A DNA stretch of 64,000 nucleotides from Mesobacterium pallidum (GTDB lineage Bacteria > Pseudomonadota > Alphaproteobacteria > Rhodobacterales > Rhodobacteraceae). The notes beneath the pieces were generated by a model. That model had not been told where the DNA came from. It saw only the letters and a list, made by a program, of their open reading frames with translations, and made no database searches. The stretch's first letter is position 1; every line of letters starts with the position of its first letter. Where the stretch lies: assembly GCF_019966535.1 (NCBI RefSeq), contig NZ_JAIMID010000004.1:206998-270997 (forward strand), written 5' to 3'. This document shows, piece by piece, positions 36,854 through 45,675 of the stretch. The position numbers and the translations under genes are program-made.

Positions 36854-39274
36854 ATGCGGACAGAGGCACAGGCGGTCGTCATCGGAGGCGGGGTGATCGG
36901 CTGTTCGATCCTTTACCACCTGGCCAAGCTGGGGTGGTCCGAGGTTGTGCTGCTGGAACGGGACGAATTGACCAGCGGCTCGACCTGGCACGCGGCCGCG
37001 AATATCCACGGTTTGCACGATTCGACGAACATCAGCCGGATCCAGCACTACACCATGCAGCTTTACAAGGACCTCGAGGCCGAGACCGGGCAGGGCTGCG
37101 GGGTGTTCCAGCCCGGCTCACTCTACCTTGCGCAGACCGAGGCGCGGGAACACCAGCTGCGGCTGCAGGCTGCCAAGGCCAGGCTCTACGGTATGAATTT
37201 CCACGAGGTCAGCCGGGACGAGGCCGAGCGGCTGCACCCGCTGGTAGATTTCAGTGGCATCCGCTGCATCATGTTCGAACCCGATGGCGGCAATGTCGAC
37301 CCCTCGGGCGTGACGCAGGCCTATGCCGCCGGTGCGCGGGCGCGGGGGGCCGAGATCCACCGTTTCACCCCCGTCACGGCGACCGAGGCGCAGCCCGACG
37401 GCAGCTGGATCGTGCGCACGCCCAAGGGCGACATCCGCACGCCCTGGGTGGTCAACGCAGCGGGCCTTTGGGGGCGCGAGGTGGCGGCGCTGGCTGGGAT
37501 CGCGCTGCCGCTCATGCCGACCGAGCACCAGTATTTCGTCACCGAAACCATTGCCGAGATCGCGGGTCTGGACCGCCGCCTGCCCTCGGTCGCGGACCGC
37601 GATGGCGAATACTACCTGCGCCAGGAAGGCCAGGGCCTGCTGATCGGCGCCTATGAGCGCAGCATGCGGTTCTGGGCCGAGGAGGGCACGCCGCAGGGCT
37701 TTGGCCACGAGCTTTTTGCCGACGATCTCGAGCGGATCGAGGAAAACGTGCTGCGCGCCATCGAAAGGGTGCCGGCGGTGGGCGCAGCGGGCATCAAGCG
37801 GGTGATCAACGGGCCGATGATCTGGTCGCCCGATGCCAACGTGCTGATGGGGCCTGTGCCCGAGAAACGCGGCTATTTCTGCTGCAACGGGATCATCCCG
37901 GGCTTCAGCCAGTCGGGCGGCATGGGGCTGATGGCCGCGCAATGGATCATCGAGGGCGAGATGCAATACGACCTCTTTGCCTGGGACATGGCGCGGTTCG
38001 GCGACTGGGCAGACAAGGCGTTCACCAAGGCGAAGGTCGAAGAGGTCTACACCCACCGCTTTGCCATCCATTTCCCGAACGAAGAGCGGCCGGCAGGACG
38101 CCCCGCGCGCATGCGGCCGATCTACGAGACGCAAGTCGGGATGGGCGCGGTGATGGGGCTGAACGCGGGCTGGGAACATCCCTTGTACTTTGGCGCGCCG
38201 GGGGCGGAGGACACCGCCGGTTTCACCCGCCAGCCCTGGTGGGACATCGTCGGCGCCGAGGCGCGGGCGACGCGCGAGCGGGGCGGGATCATCGACATCT
38301 CGAACTTTGCCAAGACCCGCGTGACCGGACCGGGAGCCGAGGCCTGGCTGAACGCCCTGCTGGCGAACCGGATGCCGATACGGGACGGGCGCATGTGCCT
38401 GGCACCGCTGATCGGGGTGCGCGGCGGGATCGCGGGGGATTTCACGGCCCTGCGGCTGGGGGCCGAGGAGTATATGCTCTTTGGTTCGGGCATGGCCGAG
38501 CGCTATCACAAGCGGTTTTTCGACGCGGTTTCACTGCCCGAGGGAACGCATGTGGTCAGCGAAACGACGGCGCTGTGCGGTCTCTCGGTCGCCGGGCCGT
38601 TGGCGCGCGAGATGCTGTCGGGGCTGACCGACGCGGACCTGTCGAACGCGGCCTTCCCGTTCTTCACCGCGCAGCGGATTTCGGTTGGCGGCACCTCTTG
38701 CCTCGCGCTGCGGGTCTCGTTTACCGGCGACCTGGGGTGGGAACTGTACTGCGCCGAGGCCGACCAGCCTGCGCTTTATGCGGCGCTGCTGGAGGCGGGC
38801 AAGGCACACGGGATCGGGCCGGTGGGCAGCCGTGCGCTGATGTCGTTGCGGCTGGAAAAGGGCTATGGCTCATGGGGCCGCGAATTCGGGCCCGAGGCCT
38901 GGCCGCAGGAGGTCGGGCTGGCGCATTTGTGCAAGATGGACAAGGACTTCCTGAACCGGGGCGCACTGGCGGGCGTGCGGGACAAGGCGCCGCGCGAACG
39001 GATGGTCCTGATGGCGCTCAGCGAACATGACACGACCCTGTCGCAGGCCGATGCCACCGGGGGCGAGCCGGTGTTCTGCGGCGAACGGGGTGTCGGGCGC
39101 GTCACCTCGGGCGGGTATGGCTATGGCGTCGGCATGAGCCTGGCGATGGGGTTTGTCGCGGCGGATGTGCGGGACGATGCCGAGGTCGACGTCATGGTGT
39201 TGGGCCAGCCGCACCGGGCGCGGATCCTGGCGCAACCGCCCTTCGATCCGGATGGCACGCGGTTGAGGGGCTGA
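36854..39274 (+). CDS. FAD-dependent oxidoreductase with GcvT domain (dimethylglycine/sarcosine dehydrogenase-like)
   Basis: The 806-residue protein starts with the Rossmann FAD motif VVIGGGVIGCSILYHLAKLG. STWHAAANIHGLHDS contains a histidine at the position used for covalent FAD in the dimethylglycine dehydrogenase family. An FAO central domain and a C-terminal GcvT half (about residues 430-790, folate-linked) follow. It oxidises an N-methyl or N-alkyl glycine and passes the C1 unit to tetrahydrofolate. The substrate is not evident. CAGGAGAG precedes the ATG. Confidence 0.88.
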   Translation: MRTEAQAVVIGGGVIGCSILYHLAKLGWSEVVLLERDELTSGSTWHAAANIHGLHDSTNISRIQHYTMQLYKDLEAETGQGCGVFQPGSLYLAQTEAREHQLRLQAAKARLYGMNFHEVSRDEAERLHPLVDFSGIRCIMFEPDGGNVDPSGVTQAYAAGARARGAEIHRFTPVTATEAQPDGSWIVRTPKGDIRTPWVVNAAGLWGREVAALAGIALPLMPTEHQYFVTETIAEIAGLDRRLPSVADRDGEYYLRQEGQGLLIGAYERSMRFWAEEGTPQGFGHELFADDLERIEENVLRAIERVPAVGAAGIKRVINGPMIWSPDANVLMGPVPEKRGYFCCNGIIPGFSQSGGMGLMAAQWIIEGEMQYDLFAWDMARFGDWADKAFTKAKVEEVYTHRFAIHFPNEERPAGRPARMRPIYETQVGMGAVMGLNAGWEHPLYFGAPGAEDTAGFTRQPWWDIVGAEARATRERGGIIDISNFAKTRVTGPGAEAWLNALLANRMPIRDGRMCLAPLIGVRGGIAGDFTALRLGAEEYMLFGSGMAERYHKRFFDAVSLPEGTHVVSETTALCGLSVAGPLAREMLSGLTDADLSNAAFPFFTAQRISVGGTSCLALRVSFTGDLGWELYCAEADQPALYAALLEAGKAHGIGPVGSRALMSLRLEKGYGSWGREFGPEAWPQEVGLAHLCKMDKDFLNRGALAGVRDKAPRERMVLMALSEHDTTLSQADATGGEPVFCGERGVGRVTSGGYGYGVGMSLAMGFVAADVRDDAEVDVMVLGQPHRARILAQPPFDPDGTRLRG

Positions 39275-39355
39275 GCGCAGCCCTCGTCACGCCTGGTGGC
39301 CTGCCTCGGCACCGACCTGGCCGCCGATCAGCGCGGGCAAGTCCCGCGCTCCGGA

Positions 39356-39610
39356 TCAGGCGGGGCCGAACCGCTGCACCGGCAGATCGTTGCAGAACAC
39401 CGTCACCAGCCCTGCGTTCTCGATCGCGCTGAACCCGCGCCGGGAGAGATCGGCCAGGAAGACCTGCCAGCCCACGATCGCCTCGATGTCGTGGCTCGAG
39501 CAGGTGACCTGCTGCCCGGCCCGCGCGGCACGGCTGGCATAGAGGTCGGACAGCCAGCGGTCGGCCGCCTGCTTGTCCGGGGTATAGCGAAGAGGCGACG
39601 TCAGGCTCAT
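39356..39610 (-). CDS. Small conserved-looking protein of unknown function
   Basis: The 84-residue protein has the stretches VGWQVFLADLSRRGFSAIENAG and VTVFCNDLPVQRF. I do not recognise a named family with certainty; short proteins with a similar RRGF..VEN...FCN pattern occur in Rhodobacterales under odd names. It is the last gene of a four-gene minus-strand run ending here. Confidence 0.6.
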   Translation of the reverse strand: MSLTSPLRYTPDKQAADRWLSDLYASRAARAGQQVTCSSHDIEAIVGWQVFLADLSRRGFSAIENAGLVTVFCNDLPVQRFGPA

Positions 39611-39645
39611 GCGCGAGACACTGCCACGGTGTCGTTAACGATTTC

Positions 39646-39882
39646 TCAATTCCCCTGCGTAGGGTGCAAGGCGCGGTAATGCGCCAGCACGTGCACGCGG
39701 ATCGCCGAGGCCAGCCCGCAGTCCACGCCGCGGGCCTCGTCGATCTCGGCGGCGAGGCCGTTCAGCGTCTTGCCTTCGGCCTCGGCGATCTCGCGGAAGG
39801 CGCGCCAGAAGGCCTCCTCGAGCGAGACGCTGGTGCGGTGGCCATGCAGGGTCAGCGAGCGCTTGACCGGGCGGCCGTTCAC
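39646..39882 (-). CDS. Ribbon-helix-helix domain protein
   Basis: The 78-residue product opens with KRSLTLHGHRTSVSLEEAFW, a beta-strand then helix typical of RHH_4 DNA-binding domains, followed by AEAEGKTLNGLAAEIDEARG. It overlaps the DUF4169-like gene by 4 nt. RHH proteins of this kind bind DNA as dimers; the operator is not known. Confidence 0.78.
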   Translation of the reverse strand: MNGRPVKRSLTLHGHRTSVSLEEAFWRAFREIAEAEGKTLNGLAAEIDEARGVDCGLASAIRVHVLAHYRALHPTQGN

Positions 39883-40076
39883 GGCTTGTCCCCTTCGTCC
39901 GGCGCATCGCGGCGATGGCCGTCGAGATGGCGCTCCTGGCTGTCGGTCTCCTGCTTCTGGCGCTGCTTTTCGCCCTTGGTCCGGCCGAAGGCGGCGGCAT
40001 TGGCATCGCCCTGCGCGCGTTTCGCGTCGCGGGCCTTTTGCTTGCGCACCTGGTTGAGGTTGATGACCTTGCTCAT
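39879..40076 (-). CDS. DUF4169-like small protein
   Basis: From MSKVINLNQVRKQKARDAKR (40076) it is 65 residues, strongly charged and probably helical. This start pattern is the DUF4169 signature. It overlaps the RHH gene by 4 nt, so the pair is coupled. A nucleic-acid-related role is only a guess from its basic composition. Confidence 0.75.
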   Translation of the reverse strand: MSKVINLNQVRKQKARDAKRAQGDANAAAFGRTKGEKQRQKQETDSQERHLDGHRRDAPDEGDKP

Positions 40077-40112
40077 GGCCGCAGGATAGCCCAACTGCGC
40101 CGCCATGGAAAG

Positions 40113-41087
40113 TCAGGCCATGGCAAGGATCGGCCCCTCGAGCAGGTCAAGCAGACGGCCGAAATACCCCTCGGACCGGGCCGGCAGCGTCGGGTCGGAA
40201 CTGATCGCGACCGCCAGTCCCCGCGCCTGGTGAAAGGCAATGACCTGCCCGCCATATCCGCGCCCCATGGCAAAGCCCGACCGGGTGAGGAACCAGCCGT
40301 AACCGTAGTCCATCCCCGACCAGGGCGACCGGGACCGACCACGCAGCGAGGCGGTCACCCATTCCGCGGGCACCACCTCGCGGCCGTCATGGCGACCGCC
40401 GTCGCGCATCATCCGCGCGACCCGCAGCATGGCGCGGGGCGTCAGCGCCATTTCGTTCCCGCCCAGGTAATAGCCCTGCGGATCGCGGGTCCAGGCCGGG
40501 ATCTCGATCCCCAGCGGATCGCCCAGACCGCTGCGGGCAAGGCGCAGCAGGCTCTGGCCCGTCGCCTCGGCCAGCGCGGCGCCCAGCACATGGGTCGAGC
40601 CGGTGGAATAGAGCATCCGCCCGCCCGGCTCGGCCACCATGGGCCGGGCCAGCGCATCGGCCACCCAGTTGCGCGAGCTGACCCAGGCGCCGTAATTCCC
40701 GCCCGAGGTCCGTTCGAGCCCGGCGCGCAGGGTCACGAGGTCTTCCATCGTGATCCCGGCGACCTGCGGATCGGCTCCGGACGGGATCAGCCCCGGCGCG
40801 ACCTCGCCCAGCGGCGCCTCGACGCCATCGATGGCGCCGGAGGCGATGGCCTGGCCCAGCATCAATGCGACCAGGCTTTTCGAGCAGGACTTGATGTTGG
40901 TCAGCCGGTCCAGCCCGCCGCCGCGCGGCGCCTCGGCGATCAGCATCCGGTCGGCTTGCAGGACCTGCAAGGAATGCAACTGCTCCTCGGTCTCGAGCAC
41001 TTGGGTCAGGGGCGACAGATCCTGCGCCCGGGCGGGGCTGAGGAACGGCAGGGCCAGCGCGCTGGCAAGAAGGGTGCGGCGTTTCAT
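40113..41087 (-). CDS. Exported serine hydrolase of the beta-lactamase/transpeptidase fold
   Basis: Starting at MKRRTLLASALALPFLSP (41087) gives 324 residues with an RR-containing signal peptide. The SxxK motif is S67-C-S-K70 (KSCSKSLVAL), and a YGYGWF-type Y-x-N/G region and a late HxG-like motif fit the beta-lactamase-related serine hydrolases (esterase, D,D-peptidase). It lies 36 nt before the DUF4169-like gene on the same strand. Confidence 0.87.
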   Translation of the reverse strand: MKRRTLLASALALPFLSPARAQDLSPLTQVLETEEQLHSLQVLQADRMLIAEAPRGGGLDRLTNIKSCSKSLVALMLGQAIASGAIDGVEAPLGEVAPGLIPSGADPQVAGITMEDLVTLRAGLERTSGGNYGAWVSSRNWVADALARPMVAEPGGRMLYSTGSTHVLGAALAEATGQSLLRLARSGLGDPLGIEIPAWTRDPQGYYLGGNEMALTPRAMLRVARMMRDGGRHDGREVVPAEWVTASLRGRSRSPWSGMDYGYGWFLTRSGFAMGRGYGGQVIAFHQARGLAVAISSDPTLPARSEGYFGRLLDLLEGPILAMA

Positions 41088-41265
41088 GCCCCGAAGGTGA
41101 TCCGCCGGGCCGTCGCAGGCAAGCGCGGGCGGATCACAAGCCGGTGGGTCAGAAAAGCGCCGCGCGCCAAGGCCATGAAAGAATTGCGCGATTCGGGGTT
41201 TCGCGCTATGCGGGACGGGCATCAGATCGCCGGGTCCACGGCGCTGATTACCGAAAGTCACACAT

Positions 41266-41514
41266 ATGACACTGGCTTCCTTCGCTGCTTTCGAGCAACC
41301 GTTGAAGTGGGTCGCCTTCGTGCTGGGCCTTTGTTCCACGATCTGCGTGGTGCAGGGCTGGCACCTGGGCGCCATGCTGTTCAGCCTGCCGTTCTGCCTG
41401 ATCTGGATCTATTGCGGCTGGCTGCGGACCGAGCGGCAGCTCAAGTACATCAACATCCTGTTCTCGGTCTTCTACGTCTACGGCATCGCCCGGTATGTCC
41501 TGGTCGAGGTCTGA
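41266..41514 (+). CDS. Small membrane protein of unknown function
   Basis: The 82-residue protein has two to three hydrophobic helices (PLKWVAFVLGLCSTICVV, GAMLFSLPFCLIWIYCGWL and a final one). No family name comes to mind. It stands alone on the plus strand opposite the flanking genes. Confidence 0.65.
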   Translation: MTLASFAAFEQPLKWVAFVLGLCSTICVVQGWHLGAMLFSLPFCLIWIYCGWLRTERQLKYINILFSVFYVYGIARYVLVEV

Positions 41515-41750
41515 CCGGCGCGCCGCTTCGGGCTCCGTGCCCAAGAAAGCGGCACGCAGGCCCGGGCGCAGACCGCATCCATGAAATTTGGTTGAAGAAC
41601 CGTGAATCCGGTCGCCTAGTGGAGGTGCGGGCTGTCACGCCACTTGGTGACGGTCCGCACGATCCGGCCGCTTCAGCCGCCGGTGAAACCCTCCACCGAC
41701 GATTGAGCGACTTGCCTCGGGCCGCGTGGCCTGCGCCAGCGCCACGCATG

Positions 41751-41782
41751 AAAAAGCCGGCGCCCCGCGGGGGACGCCGGCC
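41751..41782 (-). terminator. Terminator of fumC
   Basis: On the minus strand GCCGGCG-type arms with internal CCCC/GGGG pairing form a long GC stem followed by TTTTT (rc of 41751-41755). It lies about 20 nt after the fumC stop. Confidence 0.75.
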
Positions 41783-41803
41783 TTGTGTCGCATGGCGCGG
41801 GGA

Positions 41804-43198
41804 TCAGTCCTTGGGGCCGATCATCTGCTCGGGGCGGACGACGCGGTCAAAGGTTTCTTCGTCGACAAAGCCCAGCGCGATCGCCTCTTCGCGCAGCGTG
41901 GTGCCGTTCTTGTGCGCGGTCTTGGCGACCTTGGTGGCATTGTCGTAGCCGATGGTCGGGGCGAGCGCGGTGACCAGCATCAGGCTCTCCTTCATCAGCT
42001 TCTCGATGCGCGGCTCGTTGGCCTGGATGCCGACGACCATGTTGTCGGTGAACGCAGAGGCCGAGTCGCCCAGCAGTTGCATCGACTGCAGCACGTTGTA
42101 GGACATCATCGGGTTGTAGACGTTCAGCTCGAAATGGCCCTGGCTGCCGGCAAAGCCGACGGCGGCATCGTTGCCCATGACATGGGCGCAGACCATGGTC
42201 AGCGCCTCGGCCTGGGTCGGGTTCACCTTGCCGGGCATGATTGAGGAGCCGGGCTCGTTCTCGGGCAGGATCAGCTCTCCGAGCCCCGAGCGGGGGCCGG
42301 AGCCCAGCAGGCGGATGTCGTTGGCGATCTTGAAGAGCGAGGCGGCAACGGTCTTGAGCGCGCCCGAGAACATGACCATGGCGTCATGGGCGGCCAGTGC
42401 CTCGAACTTGTTCGGAGCCGTCACGAAGGGCAGGCTGGTGATTTCGGCCATGTTGGCGGCAACCTGCTCGCTCCAGCCCTTTTTCGTGTTGAGGCCGGTG
42501 CCGACAGCGGTCCCGCCCTGCGCCAGCTCGTAGATGTCCGGCAGGCAGGCCTTGATCCGTTCGATCCCCTTGCGGACCTGGTGGGCGTAGCCGGAAAACT
42601 CCTGGCCCAGCGTCAGCGGCGTCGCGTCCTGGGTATGGGTGCGGCCGATCTTGATGATGTCCTTGAACTCCATCTGCTTGGCCTCGAGCGCGGCATGCAG
42701 CTTGGCCAGGCCCGGCAGCAGCACATTGTGCGCCTGCATCGCGATGGCCACGTGCATGGCGGTCGGGAAGGTGTCGTTCGACGACTGGCCCATGTTGCAA
42801 TGGTCGTTCGGGTGGACGGGTTTCTTTGACCCCATCTCGCCGCCCAGCATCTCGATCGCGCGGTTCGAGATGACCTCGTTCGCGTTCATGTTCGACTGCG
42901 TGCCCGAGCCGGTCTGCCAGACCACCAGCGGGAAGTTGTCGTCGAACTTGCCGTCGATCACCTCACCGGCGGCGGCGATGATCGCGTCCGCGATCTCGGC
43001 CTCCATCGACCCGTTGGCCTTGTTGGCCATGGCGCAGGCCTTTTTCACCACGCCCAGCGCGCGGATGATCGGCACGGGCTGCTTTTCCCAGCCGATGGGG
43101 AAATTCATGATCGAGCGCTGGGTCTGCGCGCCCCAGTACTTGTCGGACGGGACTTCGAGCGGGCCGAAGCTGTCGGTTTCGGTGCGGGTCGCGGTCAT
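41804..43198 (-). CDS. fumC: Class II fumarate hydratase
   Basis: Starting at [18 protein letters not shown] (43198, AGGGAG upstream) gives 464 residues, the usual FumC size. [13 protein letters not shown] is the fumarase/aspartase superfamily signature with the catalytic Ser loop, and [14 protein letters not shown] and [10 protein letters not shown] are the other conserved regions. It interconverts fumarate and malate in the TCA cycle as a tetramer, without an iron-sulfur cluster. Confidence 0.97.
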   Translation of the reverse strand: MTATRTETDSFGPLEVPSDKYWGAQTQRSIMNFPIGWEKQPVPIIRALGVVKKACAMANKANGSMEAEIADAIIAAAGEVIDGKFDDNFPLVVWQTGSGTQSNMNANEVISNRAIEMLGGEMGSKKPVHPNDHCNMGQSSNDTFPTAMHVAIAMQAHNVLLPGLAKLHAALEAKQMEFKDIIKIGRTHTQDATPLTLGQEFSGYAHQVRKGIERIKACLPDIYELAQGGTAVGTGLNTKKGWSEQVAANMAEITSLPFVTAPNKFEALAAHDAMVMFSGALKTVAASLFKIANDIRLLGSGPRSGLGELILPENEPGSSIMPGKVNPTQAEALTMVCAHVMGNDAAVGFAGSQGHFELNVYNPMMSYNVLQSMQLLGDSASAFTDNMVVGIQANEPRIEKLMKESLMLVTALAPTIGYDNATKVAKTAHKNGTTLREEAIALGFVDEETFDRVVRPEQMIGPKD

Positions 43199-43320
43199 TG
43201 GGGATCTCCCTGTCGAACTCTCGCGCAGGGGTGTAGCGACGGCGGGGCGCCATTGCAATTGCGCCCGCGCCCCTGTTGGCGCGAACATGGGGGGATTCAG
43301 GACAAATCTGACTGTTGTGA

Positions 43321-43905
43321 TCACAAGTTGCGATCACAAACCCCGGGTCCGCTGGCGCGGCGGCGGTATTCGAAGACGCGGGCCGGCGGAAGGTTGGTCC
43401 AGACGGTGCCCCGGCGGAGGGCGGCAATGCCCAGCTCGGCCTGCATGTCGGGGGTCACGGGTGACTTGCCGGAATAGGTGATCTGGGTCAGGAACCCGCC
43501 CGGCGCCATTATGTCAAAGGCCCGGCCGACCACCGCGCGTTGCAGCTCTGGCCGGGCCAGGATCGGCACGCCCGAGACGACGGCGCCGACCTGGGACAGG
43601 TCGATCCGGTCGATCTCCTGCGCGGGGCGGTTCAGCACCCGCACGCCGGGGAACCGCGCGCGCAGCTCGGCGCAGAAACGCGGGTTCATCTCGAGCAGGG
43701 TCAGCCGCTCGGGCGCGATGCCGCGGGCGAGGATCGCGCGGGTGAAGGACCCGGTGCCCGGGCCGATCTCGACGATCGGGCCGCGCGCCCGCTCAAGCCC
43801 CTCGGTCATCAGCCGCGCTGTCGCGGCAGAGGAGGGGGCAAGCGCGCGCACCTCGCCGGGGCGCCGGATCATCTCTGACAGGAAGACGGCGAAATCACTG
43901 GGCAT
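43321..43905 (-). CDS. SAM-dependent methyltransferase, phosphatidylethanolamine N-methyltransferase-like
   Basis: The 194-residue protein has the SAM-binding motif [19 protein letters not shown] and an N-terminal segment [19 protein letters not shown] that is typical of PmtA/phospholipid N-methyltransferase and of RsmA-like proteins. AAAGGA precedes the start on the minus strand. It may methylate phosphatidylethanolamine towards phosphatidylcholine. An rRNA or small-molecule target is not excluded. Confidence 0.72.
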   Translation of the reverse strand: MPSDFAVFLSEMIRRPGEVRALAPSSAATARLMTEGLERARGPIVEIGPGTGSFTRAILARGIAPERLTLLEMNPRFCAELRARFPGVRVLNRPAQEIDRIDLSQVGAVVSGVPILARPELQRAVVGRAFDIMAPGGFLTQITYSGKSPVTPDMQAELGIAALRRGTVWTNLPPARVFEYRRRASGPGVCDRNL

Positions 43906-44042
43906 GGCGGGGTCCTTTCCGGTCCTGCAGGGATCAGAAAGGGCATTTCAGGGCATCCGCAAGGGGGCGCAGCCCCGCGTCACGGGCGCGACATGGCCCT
44001 GTTTCCAAGGCGTTACGCGGCTGTCTTGGGGTTGTTACGGGA

Positions 44043-44501
44043 TTACTTGCGGAAGCTGTCGAGGCTGACGACCTCGGCATCCTTGCGGGTGCCTTCCGCG
44101 TCTTCCGCGACCTCGATGTCGTCTTCGTCTTCCTCGTCGTCGTCCGATTCGTGGGTTTCGAACCGAAGGCCGAATTCCACCGAGGGGTCCACGAAGGTCT
44201 TGATCGCGTCGTAGGGAATGCGCAGCGGTTCGGGCGCGTCGCCGAAGTTCAGCGTGACCGCAAAGCCGTCGTCATCGACCTGGAGGTTGTCGAACCAGTG
44301 CTGCATGACGACGGTCATGTCCTCGGGGTAGCGCTGCGCCAGCCAGTCGGCCATCTCGACCCCGGAATGCCGGGTGTCGAAGGTGATGAAGAAATGGTGA
44401 TCCCCGGGCAGACCATGAGCCTGGACGTCCTGCAGGACCTCCTGGATCAGGCCGCGCATCGCGCGGTGCATCAGGTTTCCGTAATCTATCGACCGGGTCA
44501 T
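44043..44501 (-). CDS. sspB: SspB-family ClpXP adaptor
   Basis: The 152-residue protein starts MTRSIDYGNLMHRAMRGLI and contains HHFFITFDTRHSGVEMADWL, the alphaproteobacterial SspB pattern. The tail is strongly acidic (DDDEEDEDD) and ends near VVSLDSFRK, the likely ClpX-docking end. SspB delivers ssrA-tagged proteins to ClpXP. Remarkably, the ssrA gene that makes the tag lies just upstream on the same strand. Confidence 0.87.
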   Translation of the reverse strand: MTRSIDYGNLMHRAMRGLIQEVLQDVQAHGLPGDHHFFITFDTRHSGVEMADWLAQRYPEDMTVVMQHWFDNLQVDDDGFAVTLNFGDAPEPLRIPYDAIKTFVDPSVEFGLRFETHESDDDEEDEDDIEVAEDAEGTRKDAEVVSLDSFRK

Positions 44502-44596
44502 GCGTCACTTTCCAAACCGTAGGTTAACCATACGGGATTCGTCGCCGAGAAAAAGGGGACAATTGCGCAGGCTTCGTGAACCTAGTTTCAGCGGCT

Positions 44597-44611
44597 TTAA
44601 GAAAGGGCTAA
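44597..44611. promoter_or_regulatory. CtrA-like box upstream of sspB
   Basis: TTAA (44597-44600) and CTAA (44608-44611) are 7 nt apart. It lies about 95 nt before the sspB start. One of the half-sites deviates from TTAA, so this is tentative. Confidence 0.25.
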
Positions 44612-44704
44612 CACAGGCTGGGCGCGGCCGGAACGGGCAAGCGGCAGACGCGTTGGCTGCGCCATGCCGCGCGCGACCATGGTCGGGCGCAGTACTCACG
44701 TAGC

Positions 44705-45030
44705 GGTCAGGGGAAAGTGCAGGCTTCTGTTGCCAGGTGCCTGCGGACCCCGCCTTAAGCTGCTAGGCGCAAGGACTTAGATTTCGATAGATCGAACCGC
44801 TTACGCGGCCAGAGCCATCGGAGCACGATTGTTGTTGGCAATTGTACTTTTCGGACCGGTAACGGTGGTACCTCACCGGGACAAAGCCACGTCTTTACAC
44901 GTTCGTCGATCCTGTTTCGGCCCCATGATCCCTCCAACAAAGGGTGTATGGTGGAGCCGCCGGGTACCGCCCCCGGGTCCGATCCGCTTATTCCACGCGC
45001 GTTTATGCCCATAGTCCCCGAAGGGACACT
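44705..45030 (-). ncRNA. ssrA: Circularly permuted two-piece tmRNA gene (ssrA)
   Basis: Read on the minus strand, an acceptor piece comes first (about 45029 to 44949) and ends in CGGCTCC-ACCA. After a 24-nt internal spacer the coding piece begins at 44924 with GGGGCCGAAACAGGATCGAC, the tmRNA 5' consensus. GGGGCCG pairs over 7 bp with CGGCTCC of the acceptor piece, with G-U at the third pair as in all alanyl tmRNAs. The tag frame (44839-44801) reads ANNNRAPMALAA then TAA. The order CCA end before GGGG start is the alphaproteobacterial permuted form. The 3' end near 44705 is approximate. Confidence 0.93.
44801..44839 (-). other. tmRNA degradation-tag reading frame
   Basis: Twelve codons encode ANNNRAPMALAA followed by TAA; the final MALAA is the ClpXP-type recognition end. 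The resume codon is GCC. Confidence 0.9.
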
Positions 45031-45034
45031 GCAA

Positions 45035-45062
45035 GATATAGGCAAGGCGCCGGGAAGATCAA
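45035..45062 (-). promoter_or_regulatory. Candidate ssrA promoter
   Basis: On the minus strand TTGATC is followed after 16 nt by TATATC (rc of 45035-45040). The start would fall near 45028, just before the acceptor piece. Confidence 0.55.
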
Positions 45063-45176
45063 TGGGGAAAGGGGGGCGGAAACACTTACCCCGTTTGAAT
45101 CGAATTCTTGTTGTCTCGCTGCGTGTTGCGCGGTTTGATCAAGGCATTCGTAACAACATTGTCTCAAGGTGATTTC

Positions 45177-45602
45177 ATGAAACGCTTTGTCGCCCCTCTT
45201 GCCCTCTGCTTCGCGCTTGGCGCGGGCCTGCCCGTGGCCGCGGCCGATCTCGTGGCGCGGGTGGACGTGTCGGAACAGGTGATGCGGGTCTACCATCGCG
45301 GCCGGCTGGCCTATCAGTGGAAGGTTTCGACCGCGCGCAGCGGGAAATACACGCCGCGCGGGACCTTTACCGCGCAGTTCCTGTCGCGCAACCACCGCTC
45401 GAGCCTCTATAACAACGCGCCGATGCCGTTCTCGATCTTCTTCAACGGCAACTACGCGGTGCATGGCACCGACCAGCTGTCGCGGCTGGGCTCGCCTGCC
45501 TCGGCCGGCTGCGTCAGGCTGCATCCGCAGCACGCGGCGGTCCTGTTCGAACTGACGCAAAAGGTCGGGCTGAAGAACATGCAGGTGGTCATCACCAACT
45601 GA
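45177..45602 (+). CDS. Small L,D-transpeptidase (YkuD domain)
   Basis: I start at ATG 45177 (MKRFVAPLALCFALGAGLPV), a signal peptide; the product is 141 residues. VRVDV-like VARVDVSEQVMRVYHRG begins the YkuD fold, and GSPASAGCVRLHPQ carries C112 (a variant of SHGC), with HGTDQ as the histidine region. This is the minimal Ldt form with no peptidoglycan-binding domain. It is divergent from ssrA. Confidence 0.87.
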   Translation: MKRFVAPLALCFALGAGLPVAAADLVARVDVSEQVMRVYHRGRLAYQWKVSTARSGKYTPRGTFTAQFLSRNHRSSLYNNAPMPFSIFFNGNYAVHGTDQLSRLGSPASAGCVRLHPQHAAVLFELTQKVGLKNMQVVITN

Positions 45603-45675
45603 CTGCCCCGATTTCCCGTTGTCTCTGCCGGTCAAACCTGTTTGGCTCGAGGCAACTGGAAGGGGAGATCAGGCG

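Noticed and set aside
45003..45635. A 210-codon minus-strand frame across the ssrA acceptor piece
   Set aside because: It is antisense to the L,D-transpeptidase and overlaps a structured RNA gene; no protein signature.
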